Shown here: one piece after another, positions 38,045 to 50,689 of the stretch | How positions within the stretch are numbered: the first letter of the stretch is position 1 | Layout of the letters: each line of letters begins with the position of its first letter | Source: Eonycteris spelaea | Lineage: Eukaryota; Chordata; Mammalia; Chiroptera; Pteropodidae | Length of the DNA: 64,000 nt | NCBI GenBank assembly: GCA_003508835.1 | Contig: PUFA01000211.1 | Span: forward strand, 1,860,001-1,924,000 | Direction of reading: 5' to 3' | Program-made: the position numbers and the translations under genes | The notes under the pieces: generated by a model | The model's input: the letters and a program-made list of their open reading frames with translations, nothing else | What the model was told of the DNA's origin: nothing | The model's database searches: none

Positions 38045-39990
38045 TGGTTGGTGTAGGCCTCTTTGGGCTCATCTTGTTTGGGACTCTGTGCTTCCTAGGC
38101 TTGTATGTCTATTTCCTTTGCCAAGTTAGGGAAGTTTTCCATTCTTATTTCTTCAAATATATTCTAAATCACTGGCTCCCTCTACTGTTCTTCTGTTAAC
38201 CTTATGATGCAAATATTGTTTTGCTATATGTTTGTTTTCCCAGAGGCCTCTTAAATTATTCCTTTTTTATTTTTATATTTTTTATTTCTTTTGTTGTTCC
38301 AATTGGGTGTTTTCTGCTGCTTTGTCTTCCTGCTTTGTCTTCCCAATTGCTGATTCTGTCCTCTGCTTCATCTAATCTGATGTTGATTCCTTCTAGTGCA
38401 TTCTTCATTTCAGTTATTGTATTCTTCATTACTGACTTCTTAAAAATGGTTTTTGTATTCTTTTTTTTGCTGACTATCTCTTTGTTAAAGTTCTAAATAA
38501 GTTCCTTGAGCATTTTTCTAATCAGTTATGAACTCTGTAGCTGGTAGATTGCTTGTCTTCATTAGCTCTTTGCTGGAGTTTTCTCCTGTTGTTTCATTTG
38601 GGACATGTTTCTTTGTCTCTTCATTTTGTCTGCCTCTCTGTATTTGTTTCTATGTATTAGGTAGATCTGATATGTTTCCCAGTCTTTGCAGGGTGGCCTT
38701 ATATAGTAGGTGTCCTGTGGGGCCAGTGGCACAATGTACCTGATCACCTGTTCAGGTGTTTCAAGAGTGTCCCTTTTGTGGGTTGTGCTTGACCTCCTAT
38801 TATAGTTGATCCTTGATTGCTGTTGATTGCATGTCAGTAGGTGGGATTGAGCCTAAGGCTAACTGGCTGTGAGAACTGGTCATGCCCATAGTGTATACGT
38901 TACTGTGTGGGAGTTGACCCCATGGAGTGGGATTTGTCCCAGTGGATTCTGGGCATGCCAAGACTACTCTTTGGTTTTGCCACTTGTGAGGCTAATAGGA
39001 TGGTGTTCTGTTGTGGTCTGAATCCAGCCACCAGGTGTGTTGGTTTGGGGCCACTTGGGAAGGGGTCCCATGCAGGCCAAGATTAGTTGCTGCTTGTGAT
39101 AGGCCTGGGCTACCTGTTAGAAGCTACAAAGTGGTCCATGGCTGGTCATTGCCTGTGATGGACCTGGAAGTGTGCGGGAGAAGCCACATTGTGAACTGAG
39201 GCTGGCTGCTACCAGTACCAGGTCTGGGGAAGCTCAGTGAAAGGTCCAGGGTGCTCTGACATCTGCTGGCTGTCCATAATGCTCAGCCTCTGAAATAACC
39301 TCAGGTGATATGTGCATTGGATGAGGCAGGGTCTCGGAGAGTCACCAAGGTAGAGTGAGCAGAGTTCACCTAGCCAATGCAGATTCATGTTTGGCTGTGT
39401 CAGGGGAAGGCTCAACAGAGGGATAATGGTGGCTGTCTCTCCAGCCCTCACCTTGAGGCCATATATATAACTTAGTCTCTCCCTGTATGTCTCTGCTGCC
39501 TCTCAAACCACTGTCCTTCTGCCAAAGCCCAGGGTGAATGCCTATGAGTGAGAGAGTTTATGTATGGACCCTTTAAGAAGACACTTGGGTTTCTAGCAGC
39601 CTTCTGTCTCACCCGGTGGGACAAAATTGTACTGATTTTCTCAGCCAGATGTTGTGGGGGCTTCTCTTCCTGGCACAGGTGCTTAAAGCTGGGGAGTCCA
39701 GTGTGGAGCCAGGACCTCTTGCTCCTCAGAGGTACCTCTGCAGCCTAGACATCCCCGCCCCCACCATTGCTCAAGGACCACATGTGAGGTGTGAGACCAG
39801 CCCATTACATGTCTCAACCCCTCCTATTGGTCTTTATGTGGCTTCTTAATATCCTCAGTTATAGAGCTTCTGTTCAGCTAGTCTTCAGATGGTTCTCTAG
39901 GTTGATTGTTCTATAATTGAGTAGTAATTTTAATGTGGTCACAGGAGGAGGCAAGCACAGTATTTACCTAGCTATCTTGACTGGAACTCC
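38045..39990 (-). mobile_element. L1 5' fragment (5' UTR plus ORF1 start)
   Basis: The sequence parallels 13160-15362 of the long L1: the ORF1 segment with TTTCCTTTGCCAAGTTAGGG, the coiled-coil region, then a 5' UTR ending in CTATCTTGACTGGAACTCC, which is the L1 start on the minus strand. ORF2 and the 3' UTR are missing to the left, where unrelated sequence begins near 38045. L1 inserts normally lose their 5' end, so this copy probably lost its 3' part by later deletion or rearrangement. Confidence 0.8.
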
Positions 39991-41359
39991 ATGATGTATG
40001 CTAATAAAGAGAAATGTTTTCTCTTAGAAAGTCTTATAATCTAATCTAATAATTTATTACTCAAATAATTACTGATATATAACTAAGTTTATATTGCTAT
40101 ATAATGTGTATTCATTAGCAAGATAGAATTTGATTACTTACATAACATAAGGGTTGAAGATAACCCATTTAAATAAAGCAGATAAAACCTGAGAAATAAG
40201 TATGCACTTTCTGTTGTAGACACATACTCCAAGGTACCCCTAAAAGAATCTAGGATGACATAGGTCATTACCTTGCTTAGAACTAGGACTTGGGTTTTGT
40301 ATTTTCACACAAGCCACCACTGTTTCAGAGTAAAGTAGTGGTCTATGAAAACTATTTTCTAGCAGATATAATCTTCTGTATAACAGTCTGGGTAAACTCT
40401 CAAGACTGGGGCAAAGTCACAGCAGGAATAGTGAATGGAGGGAAGAATAATGAAGAAACATTTGTTCATATCAAAGCCAAAACAATGTGAATAATTTTTC
40501 ATTTTGTCACTCCAACTACTAAAACAAAACATTCTAAGGAGACAGAATTTGCCCCATTGATCAACTGGGAACAGTGTGGGCGGGGATGAGAATCTGGTTC
40601 TTATAAAAGGACATCTTCAGCTTCTTAAGACCTAATACATAGTCTGAACACTTAAGATACAGAAATAGCATTATATATCTCTTTTGTTCTCTTAATAAAA
40701 ATACACCCTACAGAAAAAGTTCTTTCTTTTTTTACTTTTCTATTCCTCTTTAAGTTACCTTCATTAATTTCCACATCCCACAAGTCAAAATTCACCTCTG
40801 AGGTTTCTCTATTTTTTTTTTTCTCTAACTGGGGAAAATGTCTTAATTCACCCCTTCTCATTCCTGCCTTTTACTCCAAAAATTGTTGCTCTAATCTTGG
40901 AATATGGAGTTAATATAAACTTAGGGAGAAAATGAGAAAGGATGTAGCAGTTTGAGGGACATAAAATCTGGAGAACATGCTCAAACACCAATATTTCAAG
41001 ATTAAGTAGAATTATGGATTCAAGAAACTCTTGAGCATGAAAACTCTAAACATGTCCTCAAGTAATGTGACTCAAATACCTTTATGTATCTGGTTCCATT
41101 TCATATTTCTATGCTTATTTAGCCTTTTCTCTCTCATCTACATCATCCTGTTGAATTTCATATATCCCTCTAGTTCATCTAAAATTCTATTTATGTATGT
41201 AATACATCACCAACCAATTTATGAGCAACCCTAGTTACATTTTATTTACTGAAGAATCATCAATAGATGTACTATAATGTTCAATAATTTTGAAATCACT
41301 TTCATATGCCATCTGTTAACAATGTTCTAGATTTTTTTGAAAGTCATATCTTGTTAAAA
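39991..41359. other. unassigned DNA
   Basis: AT-rich, right flank of the L1 5' fragment; nothing recognised. Confidence 0.55.
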
Positions 41360-41680
41360 GTCTAATTCAAACAAACCAGATAGCCAATAATAAGGAAATG
41401 GCTTAATAAATTATGGTACATCAAGATTGTGAATATTATGCTGCCATTAAAATTATAATTATGTAGTCTATTTTGAAACATAGAAATATACAATATTTTC
41501 TGGAAAAATAATACATAAAAGATATGTATATTTTGATTACAATTATGATAAATATGTATTAGAGAAAGAATTAAAGATAATACACAAAATGGTGAGGGTA
41601 TGTATCAAATATTTTTAAAAGTTATTTAATCTTGATACATTATCTTTAAATAAATTTAAAAAATAATCTGTGAAACTTCT
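41360..41680 (+). mobile_element. possible old L1 fragment
   Basis: The GGAAATGGCTTAATAAATTA, GAATATTATGCTGCCATTAA series fits a degraded L1 ORF2 3' end. Confidence 0.5.
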
Positions 41681-42065
41681 TAAGGAAAGTATAACCAATA
41701 AAAATGATCCCAAGCTTTATTGCATATGCACTGAGGGGGATTGTTCTTAATACTGCCTGAGAACACTGGGGAGTTTTCATTCTCACTGTTTATAATATTC
41801 TAAGTTCGTTAAGAGAGATACGTATATCTGATTTTGCCTAAAACTATAAGTGTGATGTCAATGAATGATGAAAGTAATGAGAAAAATAGTGGGCAAAATT
41901 AATTTGTTTAGTCAAGAACTATCTATTGACACACTCATCTTGTACCAGACTCTGCAGGTACCATGACAGAAGCAGTCCCTCTCCTCATAAAGTGTATATT
42001 CTAGCCAGGAAGACACATTGATCTCAGGTAGATTCGTCACATTTACATCTCAACTCTATAGTTGT
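41681..42065. other. unassigned DNA
   Basis: Nothing recognised up to the T homopolymer. Confidence 0.5.
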
Positions 42066-42088
42066 TTTTTTTTTTTTTTTTTTTTTCC
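42066..42088. repeat. T homopolymer
   Basis: About 21 Ts after CTATAGTTG. It could be the tail of a minus-strand retroposon, but the text to its right is not recognised. Confidence 0.9.
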
Positions 42089-42119
42089 ATAAAACTGTAG
42101 AGACGTTTAGGTTTTAAAA

Positions 42120-42600
42120 GCTTGATGGACATTTGACATGCTTTCCTGTCTGGCATCCATGACTCTGATTCTCCCCTACTTATGAGGACTTGCTAGGAGG
42201 ATGAAGTCATAAGCCTCTCTTCCAGTATAGAAGCTGAAGGGTTTGGGATGTATCTGCAGAGGTGAGCATGAGCCCTAAGCTTGGCCAATCAGGCATGCTC
42301 TCTCTTTTTTTTTTTTTAGTATAGTGCTGTTGAAGCGAGCACAAGACTCTAACTCTTGAGTGAAGACTTGGAGAGAGGACTGGGTCTCTCACTTAGAAGC
42401 AGAGGCAGCAGGCCTGGCTACCTGTCTCTGCAGGGAGACTGTTGCTACATCTCAGGATATTAGAGATCCCTTGTTTCTGCTTGCTTTAGATCTTTCTTCT
42501 ATTGGTCCTATGAGTCACACTCCTGTCCTCTTACACTCCCCACAAACCCCCCTTTTCATCCAATAAATTCCTCTACTTTATCTTTGCCAGAGTTGTTTCT
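42120..42600. mobile_element. possible old interspersed repeat
   Basis: GCTTGGCCAATCAGGCATGC, then GACTTGGAGAGAGGACTGG, and an end with CAATAAATTCCTC suggest an LTR-like old repeat. Class uncertain; the AATAAA at 42562-42567 would be its polyadenylation signal. Confidence 0.35.
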
Positions 42601-42604
42601 TTTT

Positions 42605-43515
42605 TTCTAATATGTATATTCTTACTGAGCTATAATGGATATATAACACATTAATTTCAAATGTACAACATAATATTTTGATATCTGTATACATCATGAA
42701 ATGATCACCACAATGGGTCTAAGTTAACAACCATCACCATACAGTCACAAATTTTTTCTCTTGTGATGAGACTTTTAAGATTTATTATCTTAGCAACTTT
42801 CAAGTATGCAATACAGAAGTATTAACTATAGTCGGCATGTTGTACATTACATACCAGGACTTATTTATTTTATAACTGGAAATTTGTACATTTTGAAATC
42901 TTCATCCATTTCACCCACCCCCACTCTCCACATCTCACAACTACCAATCTATTCTATTTGTTTTTTGTTTTTAGATTCCACAAATAAGTGAGGTAGTACA
43001 GTATTTGTTTTTCTCCATCTAACATTTCATTAGCATAATGCCTTCAAGTTCCATCCATGCTGTCACAAATGGCAAGATTTCCTTCTTTTTGATGGCTGAA
43101 TAATATTGCATATTATTTATGGAAATATATATACATATTATATATATTATATATAAATATATATACATATATATCTTTATATATCTTTACATATGTATAT
43201 ATCTTTATCTACTTACCCATCAGTGAACACTTAGGTTGCTTTCATGTCTTGGCTATTGTAAGTAAATAATGCTGCAGTGAATGTGGGGGTACATGTAACT
43301 TTTCAAGTTTATGTTTTCATTTTATCAGATAAATACTCAGAGGTGAAATTGCTAAATCATACGATAATTCTAATCTTAACTTTTTGAAGAATACAGACTG
43401 TTTTCTACAGTGGCTACATCATTTTACATTCCTACCAACAGTGTACAAGGGCTCCCTTTTCTTCACATCCTCACCAGTACTTGCTTTCTCTTGTCTTTTT
43501 CGAGATTTATTTTAT
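42605..43515 (-). mobile_element. L1 3' part
   Basis: Read on the plus strand: AATTTCAAATGTACAACATA, ACCACAATGGGTCTAAGTTA, CATCCATGCTGTCACAAATG, GATGGCTGAATAATATTGC, then a TACCAACAGTGTACAAGG block. This is the 3' UTR and ORF2 C-terminus of an L1 on the minus strand. An AT-rich microsatellite (43115-43205) interrupts it. Confidence 0.85.
43115..43205. repeat. (TATA)-rich low-complexity tract
   Basis: TATATA and ACATAT repeats within the L1, where the consensus would read on from GAATAATATTGCAT. Confidence 0.85.
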
Positions 43516-43566
43516 GTTGTTTGCAGTTAAGAACTCTAATAGATATGAAGAGGAATTCCATCTATT

Positions 43567-43735
43567 TGGTTTAACATAGTGGTTAGGAATAAGGCAGACC
43601 TAGAGTCAAATTCTGCTTCAACTACTTAGAAATGCGAACAAGTTGCTAAAGCTAGGAATGCCTCAGTTTCCTCATTTGAAATTGGAGAGAATGGTATCTC
43701 TCTCTTTAGTTGTCAAATGATAATAGTATTTAAGA
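43567..43735 (+). mobile_element. MIR SINE
   Basis: ACATAGTGGTTAGGAATAAG, AACAAGTTGCTAAAGC and ATGCCTCAGTTTCCTCATTT follow the MIR consensus. Confidence 0.8.
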
Positions 43736-44489
43736 TACACAACAACAAGACTTAAACCCCCAAATTACCTTGCCAGAATCTCAGGGCAAAATAACTGGCT
43801 TCACAGTTTAGTATCAGAGCAACAGGACCAGCAAGAGCACAGGCCTCAAGTTCTTTGCTCTAGGGACTTACAAATTTCATTTCCCACCTCAATAAATACC
43901 TCACTGAGGGAACAGTGCATTTAGCCTGTTTAGGAAAAACACCCAGATTCAGTTTTGTAAAGGGTAAATTATATTAATGTTCTCCTTAAGCCTGTGGAGG
44001 TAGTTTAGACCCATTTACAATTAGTCTGAATTAGCATAAATCCCTGGGGTGCTATTACTGCTCAGTTCACTTTGTGACTTATGACTGAGTGAGAGACTGA
44101 GACCCTATAAAATGCGTTATTAATCCTTCTATGGACTTGGCCAACCAAAGAAGGGCAGGCTTTTAAAAATTATAATCTAATCTAATGGCTTTGAAAACAG
44201 GAGGTTTGTTTATAAAAATTAGAATATGATAGCTGAGACTCACTTTGAGGCCAGCATCTCATTTCACCACACACCTCAGGCTAGTGTTTCAATGTGTTTT
44301 ATATCCACTAATGAAAACATTATGAATGATTTAATTTTGCAAGATAATTTTATGTAATAAGTAAACAATCATGTTGATCTTCATTTTTCACTTTTTAACT
44401 TGAACTCTTAGGAAATGTTTCAAGGAAAGAATTGTATATCTACTCCAAATGTACTCAGTATTCAAACATAAGAATAATCACCAAACAAA
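43736..44489. other. unassigned DNA
   Basis: Nothing recognised. Confidence 0.5.
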
Positions 44490-45190
44490 AGAATTAATTA
44501 AGTAAGTCACCCTAAAACATAGTGGCTTTTAAAACATAATCGTTATTTGTCTTTCATGGTTTCCATGGGTTTGGAATTTGGGAGTGGTCCATCTGTGTGG
44601 TTCTATCTCTTTCCAAGTTTGTTGTCAATTTTTGGCCAGGCTCACAGTCATCTGGTGGCTTGATCTTCAGGTGGCCCCCTCACAATGGATGACAAGTAGG
44701 TACCAGCTGTTGGCTGAGAGGGCCTCAGTTCTTCTCCACTTGCTTCTCTTCACAGCACATTGTTACACACGGTTAGTCACATGGCTTGGTGGTTGGTTTC
44801 CCCCAGAGCAAGCAAGTCAAGAGTTTAGCTGTTTTGGCCCCTCTCCCCAGGGAAATTCAGCAATTTCTGGAGACATTTTAGATTTTATAATTGATCAGGA
44901 AGTGCTTTTGATATCTAATGGGTAGAGGCCATGAATGCTACTTAACATCTTACAGTGCACAGAACAGCCACCCACAATAAAGAATTATCTAGTTTAAATT
45001 GTTAATAGTGCTGCTGTTGAAAACCCCTGGGTATAGGTGAAAGTTGCAATACCTTTTATGAACAAACCTCCAAATTTATACACTGTCATTTTCACCATAT
45101 TCTATTGGTCATGCAGGGTCAGCCCTGATTCCCTGTGGTAAGGGGCTGCACAAGGGTCTGAATACTGAGAGCCATCTTGGAGATTGTTTA
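44490..45190 (-). mobile_element. MLT1-type MaLR LTR, split
   Basis: Plus-strand text ACCCTAAAACATAGTGGCTT, a GTTTCCCCCAGAGCAAGC block and later TTCTATTGGTCATGCAGG match an MLT1 LTR on the minus strand. A hAT-like element (about 44870-45035) separates the parts. Confidence 0.65.
44870..45035. mobile_element. hAT-type DNA transposon inside the LTR
   Basis: GCTTTTGATATCTAATGGGT, GAATGCTACTTAACATC, a CAGCCACCCACAATAAAGAA block and TGTTGAAAACCCCTGG resemble a common non-autonomous Charlie-group element. Not a full match. Confidence 0.55.
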
Positions 45191-48169
45191 ACACAGCACC
45201 CAAGTCTTCAAAGTGGTCATTTTTGTGTGATAGGACTGTGAGTGACTTTCCCTCCCTTTCTGCTTGTTTGTATTTTCTGAATTTTCAAGAATAAGAATAT
45301 ACATTTATATCATAATAGATACACATAACATTTATATAATATAAAATGAACATTAAAAATAATGTATTAAATCTATTTAACACTGCCTAATGCTTTGTGA
45401 AATATTATCCACTGAGAATTGTTTGGTCATTGGCCTCAAATAAATTACAGTTGAACTAGAGACCACTGTTTCTTGGAAGTGAGTACTATTTGAGTTCTAA
45501 CAGCTTACCTTGGTATACATATTCTCTCTAAATCCTATCTCCCTATTTTGACACTTCAAGTAAGACTAAACTACCAAGCAACACTTACAGAAACTTAGAT
45601 GACATCATCCATGTATTTCCTCTTATCTCAAAAGTTTATTCAGATTGACTTCTGACTCAAAGGATAAATTTCCTTCCTCCTGCAAAGCTGGTTGATTGTC
45701 CATTGGGGGTGCACTAGGTATTCTCTTCTCTGGGGCCTAACCTCATTAGTCATCTTCCATGCTCTGGTTATCTTCAACCTTTCCCTCATTGCTGTCTCTT
45801 TCATTTTAGCATATAAATACACTTAAACCTTTCCACTTTTTAAAATTAAAAGAAAAAGGTATGCAATATCTTCCATCTCTCCCATATCTACCACTAGCTA
45901 TTGGTCAGTTTCTTTCTAAATTTCTTAAAAGTGATATCTGTATTTACTGCCTCCACTTCTTCACCTCCCAAACCTCTTTTCCTCACCAAGGTCAACAAGC
46001 TGCTGAAGGCAAAGATTTTCTGCCCAATATGCCTGGACTTTTAGAGAACTAAATCTCCTAGGATAGGGACCTGGCAGGACCGTACAGAACTCCCTGTCAC
46101 TCTTGCTCACACAGTTCCAAGCTTGTCTTTCAACATGACCTCTTAGATGAGATGCCCATCCTTTCCACAAATTGTATTTTGGTACCTCTTTCAAAGGCAA
46201 ATTGGGTCTGACTTTAACAGATTCTCATACAAAATGAGAAAGGAAAAAAGGAAATACAAACATATTTTTTTTCCTAAAGAAAAATTTTAAAAGTTTGTCT
46301 CATTTCCTTCCCCACCCCCAGTCCTGCTAGCTCATTACAATTGAAATTGAAATTAGTCTTAGTTTTTTCAGACTTTCAGTATGAAGGTGATGGTGGAGAA
46401 GATTTGAATGTCTATTGAATGACACAGATCAGAATGACTTCTCTAATATTTGGCACAGGGAGAGTGTTGAGAAAGGGAAATGATTATGCAAAAACATAAC
46501 TAGATTTAGAAGATTAAAGTGTATATCTCTAACTCTATTACTTCATACCCTACAGCTTCAGATTTTATCAGTGATATTAGTTGGTTGATACAGTTAGAAA
46601 TGTGCTGTCTTGAAAACCATAACTTCTTTATAAAAGCAAAACTAAACAAATGTGTCAAACCAAACCAACACCCTTACTTCCTGGTTAAATATTTGCATTT
46701 CTTAAATCTGAAGGTTGTAGACAGAGTCCTGTAGACATACAGTGTGCAGGAGCTAGATGGCCAATCAGCATTGAGCCTGAGGTCAGCATCATCAGGAAAA
46801 CACAGACTATTTTACAGGAAGGAATTCTTGGTAACTTTGACAGGACTCTGAGGCCGTGTTCCTATCCAAGTCTCCTGTGATTCTGGGTTCCATTTCCTTC
46901 CTCAAATGGTCTTTTCCAATCCATCCCTTTTTCTCCATCAGGTCCCAGTCTTGATCCCACAGCCTGGCCTTTTGGTGACAGGAAAGAGGAAAACTCCCTA
47001 TATTGCAGCTCTAGTCAGATACAAACATCCTTCCTGGAGAAGATATTGCTTTGCACTGACTTTCAAAGGCAGCCCCAGCCCTTGGTTCCTAGGCATCCAT
47101 AAGGACTAGGAGGGAGTTGATCTAGTGTCATCTTATCTCACCCAGGTAAAAACCCCAAACAGCCCACTTGCTGCCTTGTTGAATACACTCAATCAAAGCC
47201 ACACAAAGGCTCACTTTGAATGGCATTTTGTTCTTCCATGTCAGCCTTCTGGCGCATTCCATAAAAATGGCTCAGAGGATCTTTGTGTCCTTATTTCCTC
47301 TTGTTGAAGGGTGCCTCATGATGGAGAGAGGGGTAAAGCTGCCTTTACATTTGGGGTGGTGCTTAAAGGCAGTTAAAGATGGCTGGAGTGATTGGAGGAG
47401 AAACATTATGCAGTTTATTATGTCATTAACAAGAAGAAATGGAGTGATGCCATTTCTGAGCGGGGGAGGTGCTCTGTCCTTTGCAGGTGGACTGGGTGCT
47501 AGTCTCAGCCATCACACCTTTGAATTAGCTCTTGGAAAAAGCAAAGGAAGTGAGACAGAGTGGGGGTAGGTTTTAATCCTCTTTAAAGAAATAATCAGAA
47601 TGATGTTGTATGTGCATAAGAGTGAGCTGGATAGGGAGGAGAGAGCAGTTTTATAATTGAAAAATCTTTTCTCCCTCACTCCATCCTTCCACCCCCAAAA
47701 AAATTGATTTCTTTCCCCTCCTCTCAATAAAATTAGCTGAATCCAAAAGAACTTCCATTTCATAGTTATTAGGAAGAGTTCCAGAGCTTTCTGTTTGCAA
47801 GTTTAAGACAGCTTTGCCTCACGGTTGGGTGCACTGTGAGTACAAATGATGTTTTAATAGTCCAAGAGAGAAATTGAACCCTATCATTATTTGATTTGCA
47901 GACACTTTGCTACTTTCCCCATTTGTAAAAAAATTAGTGTTTAGATTAGTAGACCTTCAACTTTTTAAAAAGTAGAAAAAGATTCTAAGCCTTTTCCCAG
48001 GATATACAAATGCACATCTAAATTACCACATACAAATGCATAGAGAGCTATCCCCAAAGAGAGAAAAACTTTATTTCAAAGTAATCATAAAAAAATTATA
48101 AAGTGGCCTGTATTTTCTTTGCTTCGGCCAATCATTATCTAAGACACTAATTTTAAAAATCTAGTACAC
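45191..48169. other. unassigned DNA
   Basis: About 3 kb without a gene or confident repeat. 45250-45370 may be a decayed L1 3' end. The 117-codon frame at 47216-47569 has no family signature. Confidence 0.5.
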
Positions 48170-48560
48170 CAAAAAATTACATCTTCTAAATGTTTATAAT
48201 AATGTATCTTGAAAACATATATGGAGTATGCATATAATTTTAAGTGAATAAAAAGGAAGAAATTAAAAGCATTTATGGGATGTTTTTGAAGACAACATGG
48301 GGAAATGCTTCAATATAATAGTAAATTTAACGAGCAGATTACAAAATTGCACATACAGTTTATGATTAAAATATATATCAAATATACATACACACATACA
48401 TCCTTGGGAAAGATGACTAAAAGAAAAAAATGTCAAAATAATTATAGTATGATTGTGAGTGATTTATTTCCTTTTTTGTATTTAAAAAATTTTTACAATA
48501 AGCTTGTATTACATTTATAATATAAAAGATAGAACAACAAATATCATTAAAAATTATATA
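48170..48560 (+). mobile_element. old L1M-type 3' end
   Basis: The sequence with ATATATCAAATATACATAC and an end reading TTTTTACAATAAGCTTGTAT, TACATTTATAATA is the typical 3' end of an old L1. Confidence 0.6.
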
Positions 48561-50053
48561 CAAGCTCTAGAGAACACAAATAAATACAGGTTAAACAACA
48601 TTCCAGGATAGTAAGGTTAAGATTTTTAGATTTTTTTTTTTTATTAGAAACCCATGACTTCACTAATTTTTCTTGCTCTGTGAATTGACCTAATTTACAC
48701 CCCAGCAATGCCCCTGCTTTTCTCTGTCCCGCATGGGGTGGCAGGTCCCCAGCAGTCATGAAGTTATTCAAGCTCCATAAACCCACGAATAAGCATGCCC
48801 CATTTGTAACTGTGGATGTTAGACACAGCCCATTAGGAGAAGTAAAATGATGCTATAGCATTTCACCCAGGGAAGAATAAAGAAAGTATAAAAAGCCATG
48901 GACTTTTCTAGAATAACAGAGAACTTTGGTTTTTTAGACTCACAAGTCTGGGTAGATATTTCTAAGAACAAAGCCCTTTGCCATCCTTTCTGGAACATAT
49001 TTGTATCTTCTAGACAGAGTGTCTTTTTCCAGTTTGTTAGGAACCCCTTTTCCAACTATGTTCACACCTCTGGACAGAGATCTCTGTAGTGGTCAATCTG
49101 CTAGCTAGTCGGTGAGGTCATCCAGACTCTATGAAGTTGGCCTTCTCAGGACAGGTCAGAGGGTGCAGGACAGGGACTCAAGTACAAACTTGAGGGCAGG
49201 TATGGAACTAATAGGGTCTTAGGGTACCATTTTGGGTCCCTGAAACCAGTGACTTCCTAAAAACCACACTATCATTAGTTCTGCAATAAAGACCCATCTG
49301 AAAAGGATATAGTCTTTCCTCTGTCATCACCTATTCTCTTTCTGCTTTATATCGGGACAGTTGAGACTCACCGAACTCTGTTCTCTTACTCTACATGTTT
49401 ATGTCTTTACCTGCATCCAGAGGTGACTCTCCTTTGCAGAGGGTGTCTTCATGTCTCCTCCCTATTTATAAAGTCTCACAGAGGAGATATAATGAGTTTG
49501 GGCTTTTGATTAATTATAGTACACCTTACTACATTATCTAAAAATGATACTCTAAAAATAATAATATTTAGAGTAAAAAATGTCAACCTTCATTATTCTA
49601 GAGAAATAGTGTGGTAGGATATTTTTTTGGTGAGAGGAACTTGGCATAGGTGACTCTACTCATGTTCCTCAACATTGACTTCAAAGTTTGCTTGGGAGCA
49701 TGTGAGCATATTTGCACAGAAGTCAGAGAGCTTTCTAAAAAAAGAGGGATTGAAATTATGACCCTGTCATCTTTACAAAACATTTATTTTGAATTGCAAT
49801 CTTTTAAAATCTAATCAACTATCAATTGTCTAAATCATAACAATTGACTGGAACCTATATAAAGTTTACAGCCTCACAGATTTTGATATTCTTTTTCTCT
49901 TTCTCATATAGCAGAGTGTCTTCTCTTTCAAGGACGACAAACTGTGGAGAGGTAAGTCCTAACCTGACAGTTGGGAAGATCTATTTATTTAACATAAATG
50001 GTCTGGTTCCATTTTGTTTTATTAATTACTCTTCAGTTTTCCAATTTAAAATA
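48561..50053. other. unassigned DNA
   Basis: Nothing recognised. Confidence 0.5.
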
Positions 50054-50345
50054 TAGGTGTCCTTTGGTATCTGTGGGGGATTGGTTCCAGTACCCCTGTG
50101 GGTACCAAAATTTGATAACTCAAGTCCCCTATATAAAATAGTGTAGTACCTTCACAGAACCCATACACATCCTCCTGTATAATATAAACCCTCTCTAGAT
50201 TACTTATAATACCTAATACAATGTAAGTGCTATGTAAATTGTTGTTATACTGTATTGTTGCAAGAAAAAAGTCTGTACATGTTCCCATATCCCTCAGCTC
50301 CTTGAGGTGAAAGAACTATTCCCAGTGGATTCAACATTGGCAAAT
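50054..50345 (+). mobile_element. MER2-like Tigger DNA transposon
   Basis: GGTATCTGTGGGGGATTGG, CAAGTCCCCTATATAAAAT, TAGATTACTTATAATACC and TGTTATACTGTATTGTTG follow the MER2/Tigger family. The right terminal repeat is weak. Non-coding. Confidence 0.85.
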
Positions 50346-50689
50346 TTCATCTCCTGATTCAGTTCCCAATCCCCAACTCCTTGCTGTGGGCTGTGGAAAG
50401 TCTATATTGATCAGTGGTGGAGTTAGGCAGTGGCGCCAGTTCCCACCTCCCCGCTCCCCCAGCCCCCAACACGCACAGTTCCTGCTCTACTGAGGATCCA
50501 AGTGGTATAGCTGGTGAAGAGTGAGTTCCCTATCCCCTTGCCTCTCTGACTCCTGATCAAAAGCACAGATATTCTCTTCATGGAAGGATTGGAATGAGCC
50601 TCAAGACCAGTAATAGGATTGATTAAGGGTTTTAATTTCATTGGATCAGATTGTGGAGCAATTTATGCCTCAGGTCATTATTTTAAAAA
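50346..50689. other. unassigned DNA
   Basis: A GC-richer patch (50430-50480) with CCCC runs; nothing recognised. Confidence 0.5.
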
